From NCBI GenBank assembly GCA_027924645.1, contig BSBN01001687.1:186001-250000 (forward strand): a stretch of DNA of 64,000 nucleotides, read 5' to 3'. The notes under the pieces are model-generated. The model was not told the DNA's origin, did no database searches, and was given only the letters and a program-made list of their open reading frames with translations. The stretch comes from Cunninghamia lanceolata (Eukaryota > Streptophyta > Pinopsida > Cupressales > Cupressaceae). Position 1 is the stretch's first letter. The number at the start of each line of letters is the position of its first letter. Of the stretch, positions 47,200 through 57,680 are shown piece after piece. A program made the position numbers and the translations under genes.

Positions 47200-50100
47200 G
47201 TAGATGTAAGACAAAATTATAACACACAAGCAAAGCAAGTAAGCATGCATAAACAATGCAAAGACAAACACGATGTTGCCTCTGGGCAAGTTAAAAATTG
47301 ATGATGAACGTTAATTGATATCTCTTGAGAACAACATGAGGATAGTGTTGTTGATGTGGGAATAATATATCTCAAGAACAATACAAGGATTGGGAAAGAT
47401 ATTTTTGGATGATGAATAGTGGATGGAAAAGAGGATGGATGGTAGATGGATGAACGGGTGGAGGATGTGATCTCTGAGGAACAAGCCCCATTCTATAAAT
47501 GTCGTTCATGATATAAGCTAAAGGGATATAGTGTATTACATAAGTCATAATAAGGTTTTGGGAGATTTGTTGCAAGAGGGTTTGCTATGTCAATAGATTA
47601 CCAAAGTGTTTTGAAATTATGTTGTAGTCCATATTAAGATGAAAATCAAGTAGGGACAATGAATGAGAATGATGGCAAGGATGATATGAGGGGGGATAGG
47701 ATGGGATAGATGAGACGAGTTGCCCCCAAGTGCAAGGTATGTAGACAATCAATTGATGCATGATGCCCCATGGTGTATATCCAAGGTGTTATGAAATGGT
47801 TTTCACCATTGGACGAATGAATTTCTCTTTACTATTTTGATTTCTTGAGCTTTTTGATCGGATGGCATTGGTAACTTGATATTCAAGGGTTTTCATATGT
47901 TCGTATCTGTTTGAGACAGTTGATGTAGATGGTCTTGTCATGACATGCTAGTAATGACCTACCTGAAGTAACTGCTTCATCAAGATTAAAGTGCTCTTGT
48001 ACAATCCATTGATGTTTGTGTGATCTTCCTTGATAGTTGAGTTGGCCTTATCTGAGTTTTTACATCTTGATAAGATACCATCATAGCCTTTATGATAAAC
48101 CATTACTGCCACAATGACAGATTTGGGATTTGGAGTTTTTGGATTTGAGGTGCAGTTTTGGATTTGGATGGGGGATTTTAGATGTGGAATCAGGTGATTG
48201 AGGTTTGTTGGGTTTAGGTGGATAAGTTGTCGATTTAGATTTAATTGGAGGATTCTTGGCTCACCATACCTGGGGTGTTGGATTATGAAATTTAGATTTT
48301 GGATTATGAAGGTTGTATTTTGGATTTAAATGGCAATTAGGACCAACATTCTTATACAATCCAAGAGGCGGTTGACACCTATTATATGGATGGTGCATTT
48401 TTTGATTTTGAGTGATTGTTGGATTTGGATATTTTGTTTCACTTGCTTTGATTGGTCCACCTTGCTTTGGAATCCATATTGCTTTTATGTGTTTTCCTTG
48501 ATTTTTGGATCCGATCACTTTTGATGTTTGATTTGAATCTTTTGCTTTGTGTGCTTTGCAATTTTGTCGGTCCCAATTGATGGGCTAAGGATGTGGAAGA
48601 AAAAGTTGATGGTAGGGATAGTGGAAGTGGAATGATTGTTGGTAGGAGGCTTGTTGTAGGGGCTATGAATGGTCCCTATCTTGATGCTCTTATTGGATGA
48701 AGTTGCGTTAGTGATTGTTGAAGTATCACTAACATGATTAGATTGTTTTGATAATTGATGTTTGATGCCTTAACCATGATTGATGTAGATTGGTATAGGC
48801 TCTAGGATGCCTTGCACATGAAGGCCTAGTTCTTTTCTTTTATAATTCATGCTTTTACATATCTTGTTTACAAGAATACTCATTGATTTCGAAACATGAT
48901 GTTAGCCCATTGGTGTGTTGTCGAGAACAAGTAGAACTTGCTATTGTCTCCTTTATAAGAAAAAGCTTGACTTGATGAAGGTGTGTACACTTGTCGTGCC
49001 TTGATCATTGTTTGTGTTTGTCATTCTTTGATCATTTGAATGCTCAATGGTATCTTGTTCATTGATATGTTTGATATGATCAATGTCATTTATTTGATTA
49101 TCTATGTGTTTTTTGGAAGCAAGTGTCTCATCATGGGAAGTGGATGTTGGATGATGAATATTAATATGGATTTCTTGATCATAGATTGGATCTTGATTAT
49201 AGATGGATTAATGTGGATAGTTTGATATTGATCAAGGATAGGATGAGTTGGGATGCTTTGATTTTGATTTGGTTTAGGACACAATTGGGCATGCTTTGGA
49301 TTTTGTTCTCGACATGGCTCTAATAGTTTGGATGATAGGATCGGTGGTTCTTGGATAATTGTGATATGCTTTGGATGGTCGACAATAGAGCTTTGCATGA
49401 TGGGTTGTAACTTGAGCTTATGGTAAGAGACTCTTTGATAGGCTTGATGGGCATTGGATGGCGTGATGGTGTTTGATGTATAGGCATGATACTAGGAGGC
49501 TCTTGTTCATGCTTAATAGACTTTGGGATTAATGATATCTCTGCATTATGACACTTGATCTTGGATGGGCATGTTGCTAGGCTTTTGATTACATGTTGGT
49601 ATTTGTTGGATAGGCATAGCATCATGTGACTTTTGGATAGGCTTGGAAGAGGTACGCTTATTGGCTTTGTGCTTTCTAGTTTGATAATTTTTTCTCTACT
49701 AGTGGTCCTTAGAGGTTATTTGAAAAGGATGATTTGAATGTGGTGGTTTTGGATTGTGGGTTATAGGTTTGGATGAATTGATGGTTGGATTGATGGGATG
49801 AGTTGGATTGTAAGGATTGTGAAGATGAAGGATTTGCATAGGATGTGGAGGATACAAAATGCTCATATGAGGTTGAGGTTGGAAATATGGATTGACTATA
49901 AGGACCTTGATCTAGAGTAGTGCTTCCCTTGTCAAAGGTATCATACAGATGATCAATAGATAGGTGTTTAGGATGGGTATGATAAAATGTGTGCATCTAA
50001 ACTGGTGATGAAAATATGGTCTTTGACAAACGTAGTTGAACAAACACATTAGTAGTTTTAGAAATGAGTCCTTGACAAGTGTTGTTGCATGAAAGATGTG

Positions 50101-50202
50101 TTATAAATAATAATCAAACTCTTGCAAAAATCAACAAAAAATGTTAGTACATAAAAAATAGATGTCATTCACAATGTTCACATTTTCTATGCAATTTTGA
50201 AT
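47200..50202 (-). other. Interior of the second element: decayed, low-complexity coding-like
   Basis: Minus-strand readings are rich in Ile, Pro, Ser, His and Asn, for example DKGSTTLDQGPYSQSIFPTS within 49709-49996 and KPIKESLTISSSYNPSC near 49420. These resemble the low-complexity N-terminus of the Tat gag in style only. Near 47800 GGTTTTCACCATTGGACGA matches the pol-flanking segment at about 19690. No domain can be named. Confidence 0.35.
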
Positions 50203-50492
50203 TTTTTTGTTAAATTTCAATTTTGTAAGCAAAAGATATGCACATTTGAAGTTTATAAAGAAGATTGAGTTTGAACAACTATACTTGAAAATCTAGGTTG
50301 AATTTGTAAAAATCACCACCTTCACAACGTAGTGTTATGAGCTAGTTTTTTTGGTTAAATTTCAATTTTGTAAGCAAAAGATATGCACATTTGAAGTTTA
50401 TAATGCAGATTGAGTTTGAACAACTATACTTGAAAATGTAGGTTGAGTTTGTAAAAATCACCTTCTCCACAATGTAGTGTTACGAGCTAGCT
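50203..50492. repeat. Tandem duplication, period 145 bp, two copies
   Basis: TTAAATTTCAATTTTGTAAG, CAAAAGATATGCACATTTGA and the following GAACAACTATACTTGAAAAT occur twice 145 bp apart, ending GAGCTAG in each copy. Few differences, so moderately recent. Confidence 0.9.
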
Positions 50493-50807
50493 TTCCAACA
50501 CATGTAAAAAAAAGTTATGCCTAATTGAAACAAAGTGCTATTTTAAGTTCAAAATGGGTGGGGGCGTGTGGCTCTAGTTTGGTAATTAGTCTAATCGTTG
50601 GCAGTCAAGGTATAGTCTAGTCGCATGCAACAATTATTTTTCTGCGGTTAGGGGTCATTGGCAGTTAATGTTAACACTGATTGCTAAAGTTAAATATTAA
50701 AGATAAACATATATTGTCGTGGTTGGTACTAAGCTAACAACTAATGCTTGAGTTAATGTTAGACTAGCATCTAATGGTTAAAGTTTAAGTTAACAACTAA
50801 TGTTACG

Positions 50808-50824
50808 GTCAACAGGGAATTGTT
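50808..50824. repeat. Target-site duplication, left (GTCAACAGGGAATTGTT)
   Basis: Seventeen bases identical to 51717-51733, bracketing the LINE insert. Confidence 0.9.
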
Positions 50825-51716
50825 TTTGATAAAGTCAGTTGGAAACAAGGGTCCAGAACCTTGTACAAACCAGCCCAGAGGGCACAACAAAAGCCATAAA
50901 AAGAGGCCCCAACTAGGCCAACAACACTCTATTAGCACAATAGCAACAAGCTGAAAGACAACCAACTAAACAACCCCTGAACAAGGGCCAACAAATCTAA
51001 CTTTCTTGGCCGTAGGGCGTAGAGCAGCCACATATTTGGAAAGCCTTTTCTTCCTACGTTGAACTAGTCCAAGAAAACTCTGAGTCAAAATCCTTAGAGC
51101 AAGGCGAGAGGATGGTATCCTCAATAGACGTTGCAATCGTAGAACCTTTAAGCAAAGAAGGCAGAGTCGGAGAAACAACAGGAGTTGACAGAGAAGCAAT
51201 CAAAACATAGTTGAAAGGAGCCACAACGGGAGTCAAAGAAGGAAACTTGGCATGCGCACAAACAATCGCTAACACACCTTCAAGCTCTGAATAGAAGCAG
51301 AAGTCCCCGTAGAGGGGTCTAGAAGCCACATGAGTATGCGAAGGAGAGGAATCAATTGGTGACTCCTCAACCGACCTAACCTCTGGATCAGTAGCAGTCA
51401 AATGTTCCAAACGAGCATTTTGCCACCATAATGACGCCTTACGACGAGAGTGATGGCAATCCGAAGCCAGATGTCCAATTGTGAAGCAACAATGACAACG
51501 CAAAGGCAAACCCTCATAGTCAAGCAACTGGGATCTAGGACTATCCCCCACCATCAAGACAACCTCTGCATGAAGAGGCTTGGAGATATCAATATCCACA
51601 AGAATGCGAGCATACGTATAAAGGCCCATAAGAATCGTAGATTTGTCCACCATAAGGAAGCGACCAATAGTGTTGCCAATTGCCTCATAGCAGGGCATTT
51701 CCTAGAACTATAGGGA
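50825..51716 (-). mobile_element. LINE-derived insert: ORF1 zinc-knuckle segment joined to a LINE 3' tail
   Basis: An 892-bp insert with a perfect 17-bp target duplication, as made by target-primed reverse transcription. On the minus strand it begins inside an ORF1-like protein: EAIGNTIGRFLMVDKST, YARILVDIDISKPLHAEVV, LDYEGLPLRCHCCFTIGHLA with the knuckle C-x2-C-x4-H-x4-C, then an acidic/Ser tail and WTSSTRRKKRLSKY. This is the DUF4283/zf-CCHC_4 type of plant LINE ORF1. After the ORF comes only about 150-230 bp of 3' UTR ending AAGGTTCTGGACCCTTG and TTTATCAAA. No endonuclease or RT lies between ORF1 and the tail. It sits inside the second LTR element and so is younger than it. Confidence 0.85.
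51054..51698 (-). pseudogene. ORF1 fragment of the LINE insert (214 codons)
   Basis: Open from the 5' truncation to 51054; the natural end is probably near 50966 after a frameshift (RRKKRLSKYVAALRPTAKK is in the other frame). It would be an RNA-binding chaperone in an active LINE. The apparent start codon at 51698 is an artefact of truncation. Confidence 0.7.
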
Positions 51717-51733
51717 GTCAACAGGGAATTGTT
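51717..51733. repeat. Target-site duplication, right (GTCAACAGGGAATTGTT)
   Basis: Partner of 50808-50824. Confidence 0.9.
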
Positions 51734-52404
51734 AGATAATAGTCAAGATGATATTTAAATGTTGTGGTTAGAGGTGGCAGGGTAGCTAAGGTAGCCGTGA
51801 GTGATTAGGGTTGAAGGCAATTAGGGGTGATAGGTATTGAAACAATTATGATCATCGTTTTGGAGTTGGTGGCTAGGGTCGAGGGACCATGGTTAAAATA
51901 AGGAAATTGTCAGTTTAAAAATTGTTTGGACCAGTGGGTACACCCTTAATTTGGTGGCCAAGGCAAAAACGTAGCGAGTTTTGAACTGAGTACAAAAGAA
52001 TTTTACCCAGTGAATAAATGGTGAATTAAATGCTTATATAGAAGACAAATTTATTATCCAGAGGACAACATTAACCAACAAAATCTTCCATTAACCTATA
52101 AGCAAAAAAAAAGTTTTGCATAAAGGGCGAAGATTGGTAATAGAGAGCGACAAGTTGTATGGTACAATTGTACGGTCATATTAAGGAAAAGGTTGAGAAA
52201 ACAAAAAATTTACAAAATTTTCTCACCAAAATATGAACTGTTATATGGTGTTTTTTTGTCTCTTGTCTGCTCCGAATGCAACTATGACCTCTATTTTGCC
52301 CTTGGAGGCTTCTTGTTAAAGCAAACCCCCAAGTTTCTTTATAATTTAGATAGAAACCTACAAGAATGGGTTAGGAACACCTACAAAATGAATGTTAAGA
52401 GAGA
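51734..52404. other. Leader region of the second element
   Basis: No credible ORF. It continues the sequence left of the LINE insert and leads to the primer-site-like stretch. Confidence 0.4.
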
Positions 52405-52432
52405 GAGGGGGTCCTATCAGGGGTGCTAGAAA
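52405..52432 (-). other. Primer-site-like stretch of the second element
   Basis: The minus strand next to the LTR reads TTTCTAGCACCCCTGATAGG then ACCCCC, aligned with TAGCATGCCCGGTGGGACCC of the large element. Confidence 0.45.
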
Positions 52433-53020
52433 TGTATACAAAAAATGTGAACAAAACAAAGGATTAAAATATTTAAATTAAAATTTTGTATTACACTTAA
52501 TGCAACTTCAATTAGAGCAAAGGAATCAAGAACAATGAATAAAACATGAATGTTACCCAAATTGACTTTGTTGTACCATGAAGGTAGTTATGCTCAAATT
52601 TTGATGGAATGTTGAAATGTTGTTGCTCGAATTGACAACATGACATTGCATTGATAGATGTTATGAAAAATGGCTCCTGAAGGGTCCATTTATAAGCTTC
52701 CAGATGAGGGATCAATGGTTCAGATTGGTTGAGAGATTAATAGTTCAAATTGAGTTGGTTAGGCAGTTGGGAGATGGATGGTGGAAGATTAAAAGAGATT
52801 TTCTAATTTTTAATTGATTTTTGGGAGATAGTTATATGATGGGAGGAGGAGAAGAAAAGGAATATTCTAGTTCGTTTTATTCTTTTTTAGGTGGTTAAGT
52901 GGGAAAAAGGGATTTAATAAATCAATATTTATTAAATCATGTGAAGGGATTAGATTATTATGACCTAGGAAAAGTCATCTAGGACTTAGGAAAAATGAGA
53001 ATACTTGGGATAATTTAGTG
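52433..53020 (-). repeat. 5' LTR-like copy of the second element
   Basis: Partner of 46366-46800, about 175 bp longer in its first third. It may extend further right: 53144-53290 holds two diverged copies of a GGGATGGGAGAGG.AATCA segment. TATA-like TTATAAATG (minus) lies near 52690. Confidence 0.65.
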
Positions 53021-53496
53021 AATAAGGACATGGTACATTTGGGTAAAAAAATCTTATAATTTGACATAACTTTGGATCATAATCCAAGTTGAAGTGAATT
53101 AATGGACTCAAATATACTCAAGTAACCAACCATTTGTCATAGGGATGGGAGAGGCAATCACAAATCCATGGCTAGGAAAAATGTTTAAGGAAGATTTAGA
53201 TGAAGTCATAAAGAATTTGCTTGTCCAAGGATGGGAGAGGTAATCATAAGGTGATGACTAAGAAAAAGGTTCAAATAAGGTTTATATCAAATTTTGTTGA
53301 TCAAATAATTATAAATATAAATATAAATATTAAAACATTTCGTTAATATGACTCAAAATTTAGAAGTGTTCAATTAATTTTCATATTACAAGAATAGATA
53401 TATTTACAAGGATAAAAGACCACCATGTATGTGCAAAAATATAGAAGCATAATTTCACAATGCACTTGTGCGAATAATATTGTAGTTACTTAATCT
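53021..53496. other. Spacer with a short internal duplication
   Basis: The segment GATGGGAGAGG.AATCA..A occurs near 53146 and 53233, followed by TGGCTAGGAAAAATGTTTAA and TGACTAAGAAAAAGGTTCAA. A (TATAAA)n-like run lies at 53308-53330. No gene. Confidence 0.5.
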
Positions 53497-53510
53497 AAAA
53501 CATAGAAATG
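53497..53510. repeat. Target-site duplication, left (AAAACATAGAAATG)
   Basis: Fourteen bases identical to 54111-54124. Confidence 0.9.
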
Positions 53511-53918
53511 CTAGTTGATTATTCAGAGAGTGCTTCTGATGCCTCCACTCAGGGGGATGATGCTAAGGTCCTTGAAGTTCAAGAAATCTCTGAAGATGCT
53601 GAGGGCAAGAATGTGAATAAACTGACTGATGTTTCGGGAGGTGCTGTCGGTGACTCTGAGGATAATGTTGACGAAGGGGGGAGGATGTTTGTGGAGGACG
53701 CTGGTGATGAGACTGAGGAAGGTGATGGCCACAGACATGACATTGCTGTCCTGAGGGGTCGTGTGGAGAAGCTGGAACAGTTAATAAGCAATGTGTTCAG
53801 GCGTTTTGTGTTGCAGGATCTTGGAACTACTGCTGCTGATGACAAAGAGGAGAATTTCAAAAAGTTGGATGAATTTATTGAATCTCTGGCTAAAAGATGG
53901 GAGAATGTTTCTCCTTAG
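53508..53918 (+). CDS. Acidic coiled-coil ORF of a LINE-like insert (136 codons; start lies in the target duplication)
   Basis: An uninterrupted reading: an acidic Asp/Glu/Gly-rich first two thirds, then a helical segment HDIAVLRGRVEKLEQLISNV and FKKLDEFIESLAKRWENVSP before the stop. Heptad spacing of hydrophobics in RGRVEKLEQLI suggests a short coiled coil. The ATG at 53508 is the last three bases of the target duplication, so the element body was truncated 5' and acquired a start codon from the host site. No zinc knuckle, endonuclease or RT is present. It is probably the C-terminal part of an element-encoded ORF, with no known function of its own. Confidence 0.5.
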   Translation: MLVDYSESASDASTQGDDAKVLEVQEISEDAEGKNVNKLTDVSGGAVGDSEDNVDEGGRMFVEDAGDETEEGDGHRHDIAVLRGRVEKLEQLISNVFRRFVLQDLGTTAADDKEENFKKLDEFIESLAKRWENVSP

Positions 53919-54110
53919 TTCTGTTTTCTATTATGCTATCTTTTCTCTGCTACTTTATATCTACTATCTTTAGACTGGTTTTGTTGTCTATGTTGGTTAA
54001 GCGGGTTATGTTGTAACTGTTTCAAGGCTCTTTTGTTCTTTTGCCTCTGGGGTTTCTTTTTGCTATAATGTAAGGGTTCGGCCCCTTGTTTTAGCCACCT
54101 TATATAATCA
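53511..54110 (+). mobile_element. Short LINE-like insert with 14-bp target duplication
   Basis: A 600-bp insert flanked by a perfect 14-bp duplication. It consists of the acidic ORF and about 190 bp of 3' UTR ending GGGTTCGGCCCCTTGTTTTA and TATATAATCA. The tail is the same type as in the insert at 50825-51716 (AAGG.TC.GGCCCTTGTTT followed by an AATCAAA-like end). 5' truncation plus long target duplication is typical of LINE insertion. Confidence 0.85.
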
Positions 54111-54124
54111 AAAACATAGAAATG
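54111..54124. repeat. Target-site duplication, right (AAAACATAGAAATG)
   Basis: Partner of 53497-53510. Confidence 0.9.
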
Positions 54125-55402
54125 TTGTTAATTGATGTTGATATGTAGCAATAGACAATTTCAATAAATTGACAACACACAACTCCTTTTTACCTTCCAT
54201 ATATATATATCCACCCAAGTATAAATACTGGCAATAATAATTTTTAATAGAATTTGAGATTGCAAATTGAAGTTGTACTTTATTCATTTGATAATAACAA
54301 CAATAATAAAGAGGGTCTTAAACAAATGCTTGCTAATTGAAAACCATAGAGTAGAAAGCTTTATATGTTGTTTGTTTATTTTGTTGTAGAGTAGAAAACT
54401 CTATATGTTTATAGTTGTTTTTGGTCTTGTAGTAAATGTAAAGTCATAATATTTTGTTTGTTCTATTTTGTGCATAACTTGGCCTAAACCTTGAGATCAA
54501 TTAATGATGAACTTATCTTCAAATGCACTAGTACACATTTTTTGAAGCATAGGAGAGTAGAGGACAAAATCATGTTACAAAGAGGAAATTGTATCAAGAG
54601 AACTAAGGCTAGAGCAACCTAAGGGTTGAGCAAGTAAGACCACGCCTAAGGGTTGAGCAACCCTTTTGTGTAGATTTGTGATAGTTTAGCTAGTGCTGAT
54701 TTAATTTGAAAGTTGGATTTCAATTGTAGATAATAGTTTATATCAAACAATTAAGCATTAACTATTCAAGAGTGAGAAACAAAGCTAAGCACATCCTAAA
54801 CATCCTAACCCACACAATTCCCTTAATTTATAGTCTTAAATCTTAAGTTATATATATTTGTTATTTACTATGTTGTTATAATTGACTCTAATTAGTGTAG
54901 GATTTATTTTATTTCCTTTCATTTCATTTCGGTGAACCTTAACTTTTTGAATCCCTTGATGGTTTTACCCTAAGGTTTAACCTTCTTCTATTCTTTGATT
55001 TTTGATTTGATTTTTTGATCCTTGCCATATTTCTTTCAAATATGAAATTTGTGGGCTTTTCATTACTAGGTTTTAATCATTGATTGTAATTGTCATCTAT
55101 TATTGCCCTACATCCACTCTTATATCAAAGATCTCAATATGTTTCACAAGTTCTTACATCTAATCCCTTGATTTTTGGACGTGATAACCTAGTACCAAAG
55201 GGATGTTGTTGCATGTTCTATGGATATATTGGTTCAATATGTCTTCGTTGATATGTTTTTTTGTGCACTTTAGCAGGTAAGGGGTTCATATTTTTCATGG
55301 AAAAATCCCTCTTTTTTTGAATCTCCAAAATGAAATCTAGTGCATGGGTTCCTATTGTACATCTAGGGCTTAAAGATCAATATTTTACCCAAATGCATTG
55401 TT
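54125..55402. other. AT-rich spacer
   Basis: No gene. A 30-bp-spaced duplication of CCTAAGGGTTGAGCAA occurs at about 54618 and 54648. Confidence 0.4.
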
Positions 55403-56235
55403 TTGAATAAAGTAACGGGAAGGGCCCGAACCCATACACATAAGCCTAAAAGGTAAACAAAGAGAGTTTCACAAATAGTGAAATTGAGAAAGACGAGTTT
55501 TTGAAAGGGCCCAAATCCTTTTACATCATAGTCAAAAAGGTTGACGGAATCAGATCTCGAAGAAAAGGGACAAACAACACAAAGATGATGGCCCTACTGC
55601 GAAATGAAATATCAGAACATCGAAAGCTAGACGACATTAAAGCCCGATCTAGTAGGATGAACTCCTTTGACTCGAGGGTGCAAAGATGAAACAAACCTAG
55701 GGAGACCTTTCTTCTTTCTCTGAACAATAGTCCAAGAACATCTAGAGTCCAAGTCCTCAGAGCTCGGAGAGGGGGAAACAACAGCCTCCGCAACCAAAGA
55801 TAGATCACATATATAGGTAGAAGCCCCAGAACAAGAAATCGAAGGCACAACTGGAGAATCATCATGGCCCAAGGAAGGGGCAACATCTGTCTGATCTAAG
55901 TTAGTTGGCGGAAGCAGGGGCACACAACAACCTCAACTGCCATTACCCCCTCAGACGTAGGGGAAAGGGTTGAAGAGGAAACAACAACCGGCGAGGGAGC
56001 ATCCATCGGAGAGTCAGAAGTAGTGATGGTCAAGTGGTCATCCAAGGCATTCTTCCACCAAGTGGCCACCCCCTTGCAACGAGAGGGGACAAACGAAGGC
56101 TAGGTGGCCAGTGGCAAAGCAGCATCTACATCTGAACGAAAGGCACTCGTAATCAAACTGTTGCGTCCACAACCTGTCCCCAACCTTAAGAACAACCTCC
56201 CCATGTAGGGTAAGTGCACAAAGATGAGGGACCAA
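55403..56235 (-). pseudogene. Third LINE-like fragment: ORF1 zinc knuckle plus 3' tail
   Basis: The minus strand from about 56235: ALTLHGEVVLKVGDRLWTQQ, then FDYECLSFRCRCCFATGHLA (knuckle C-x2-C-x4-H-x4-C), a Ser/Pro-rich region (VAEAVVSPSPSSEDLDSRCS) and WTIVQRKKKGLPRFVSSLHP, the W-T-x-V-x-R-K-K-K-G end typical of plant LINE ORF1. The 3' UTR ends GGGTTCGGGCCCTTCCCGTT then TTTATTCAAAA at 55403. Again no RT lies between ORF1 and tail. Several frameshifts separate the blocks. No exact target duplication was found, so the 5' edge is uncertain. Confidence 0.7.
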
Positions 56236-57032
56236 AAGGGGGTTTTAAAATGCCACTTTTTTTTTTTTTTTTTTTTTCTGAAATCAGGAAACATTGATGT
56301 TGGATGAGAAATTGAAGATAGCTACACTCAAAATTTGAAGATGCAACAAAAACAAGAGTCGTAGTGCTCCGAATCTAGTTTCTAAACTACTAATTTTACC
56401 CAAAAATGGTTGAGATTAAGGGGTTCAAAAAGGGGGAGCATACAAATTGGTCCTGTTTTTCTCAAAAAACATAACATAGCGTCTGGTGTGCTCCTCCTAA
56501 AATGTTAGACTTTTTTTTAGTATTTCAAAAAACGCTTCGGTGAGAAATTAGCTAACACCATGTAGTTTATCCTTGATTTTTCTGATAATTTTTTCATGAA
56601 TATTTTATTTTTTACTAATTTTCAAAGTGGACACATCTTTAAAAACAAAAAATTGAGCGTGCTCCCCCCTAAAATTTTTGAAAACTAATTGAAAATCAAA
56701 ATTTTTTTGAATACGTGTAGAATGGAGTCTAGTTTCTAAAAATGTAACTTATTTCAAATTTCAATGAACGGTAAAAAAAGTCAAAAATACTAGACACTAG
56801 TTTTTGACAAAAAATGGATACACTGACAAAAGAAATTAAAGATGAAACCCTTAACGTACTCAAAATGTGAAAAAAATTATATGGTTAGATAGCTAACAAA
56901 GAGCTTAAGATTATGGTGGTATTTTTTTTTTGACTTTTCATTGGAAAAAGTACCATCATGATGGGGAGCATACTCTAGATTATCTCAGAATTTTGCTAAA
57001 AACAGGAAAAAACCATGTCTAAGCATGCTCAG
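56236..57032. other. Spacer with a 21-base T run
   Basis: T21 at 56257-56277. The phrase GTGCTCC(T/C)CCTAAAAT appears near 56489 and in variant form near 56660, and GGGGAGCATAC near 56435 and 56960, suggesting an unidentified old repeat. No gene. Confidence 0.4.
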
Positions 57033-57130
57033 CATAACACGAGCGCGTTATAACGCGCTCGCGTTATGTGAAATCCATAATGCGAGCGTGTTATAAAAGG
57101 CTCACGTTATGTGAAATCCATAATGCAAGC
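57033..57130. repeat. CpG-rich palindrome array
   Basis: 57033-57068 is a 36-bp inverted repeat, CATAACACGAGCGCG-TTATAA-(complement), with one mismatch; the central 22 bp are perfectly self-complementary. Two further arms follow at about 57079-57130, each with GTTATGTGAAATCCATAATG and GCGAGCG or GCAAGCGCG. It is related to 11531-11630. Confidence 0.9.
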
Positions 57131-57139
57131 GCGTTATGC

Positions 57140-57335
57140 TGAGCAAAATTGGCTTTACACATGCCAATTACATTTGCTTGAAAGTTTCTAAAGCTTTTTC
57201 AACAAATCCATTTTTTGCATATCTTGCAATCATTGCATTCCATTACAGAACATCTCTTTGAGGTGTTACGTCAGTCAATTGACATGTCTTGTCTATACTT
57301 CCACTCTTTACATACATGTCTACAAGGGTAGTTGC
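57140..57335 (-). pseudogene. PPR fragment
   Basis: The minus strand reads LVDMYVKSGSIDKTCQL, then [13 protein letters not shown] and EKALETF: the S and P motifs of the same PPR family as 5679-9010, with one in-frame stop before WNAM. Homology stops near GTAAAGCCAA (about 57145), where the CpG-rich palindrome block begins, so a breakpoint or insertion lies there. The other end runs into a CT-rich tract. Non-functional. Confidence 0.8.
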
Positions 57336-57680
57336 ACTTCCTACTCTCTCTCTCTCTCTCTACCTTCTACCCTCTCTCTCCCACTCTCTACTTCCCTCCG
57401 CTGTCTACCTCCTACCCTCTTTTTGAGTCTCTGCTTCCCTCGTTTCTATACCTCCTATCTTCTCACTCTCTTCTCCCCCCTCTCTACCTCCTACCCTCTC
57501 TCTCACTCTTTATTTCCCTCCCCTCTCTACCTCCTACCCTCTCTGTCTCTGCTTCCCTTCCCTCTCTACCTCCTACCCTCTCTCACTCTCTTCTTCCTTC
57601 CCCTATCTACTTCCTACCCTCTCTCTCTCTCACTCTCTACTTCCCTCCCCTCTCTACATCTCCGCATCATTCTTCCCATC
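57336..57680. repeat. Polypyrimidine CT/CCT-rich tract
   Basis: Tandem-like CTACCTCCTACCCTCTCT units of about 40-60 bp. Apparent ORFs of ~140 codons (Leu/Ser/Pro only) are composition artefacts. Confidence 0.9.

Larger units (their letters stand above)
46366..53020 (-). mobile_element. Second LTR element related to the Tat element, lacking recognisable pol
   Basis: Direct repeats start TGTATACAAAAAATGTGAAC at 46366 and at 52433 and stay alignable for about 430 and 590 bp; the left copy lacks ~175 bp. The minus strand just inside the right copy reads TAGCACCCCTGATAGGACCC, parallel to the primer site of the large element. Just inside the left copy is CTCGAGGGGGCA (46902-46921), a purine tract shared with it. 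The 6-kb interior has no RT, protease or integrase motif, only low-complexity Ser/Pro/Ile/His-rich minus-strand readings (49102-49996). Outer LTR edges and a target duplication could not be fixed. Likely a non-autonomous or deeply decayed member of the same superfamily, carrying a later LINE insertion. Confidence 0.6.

Noticed and set aside
53579..53860. Minus-strand Ser/Pro-rich ORF opposite the acidic LINE ORF
   Set aside because: Antisense shadow of an acidic frame (GAx codons read as TCx).
55381..56409. TTTTACCCAAA on both sides of the third LINE fragment as target duplication
   Set aside because: Not adjacent to the 3' tail and diverges within a few bases; chance match is likely.
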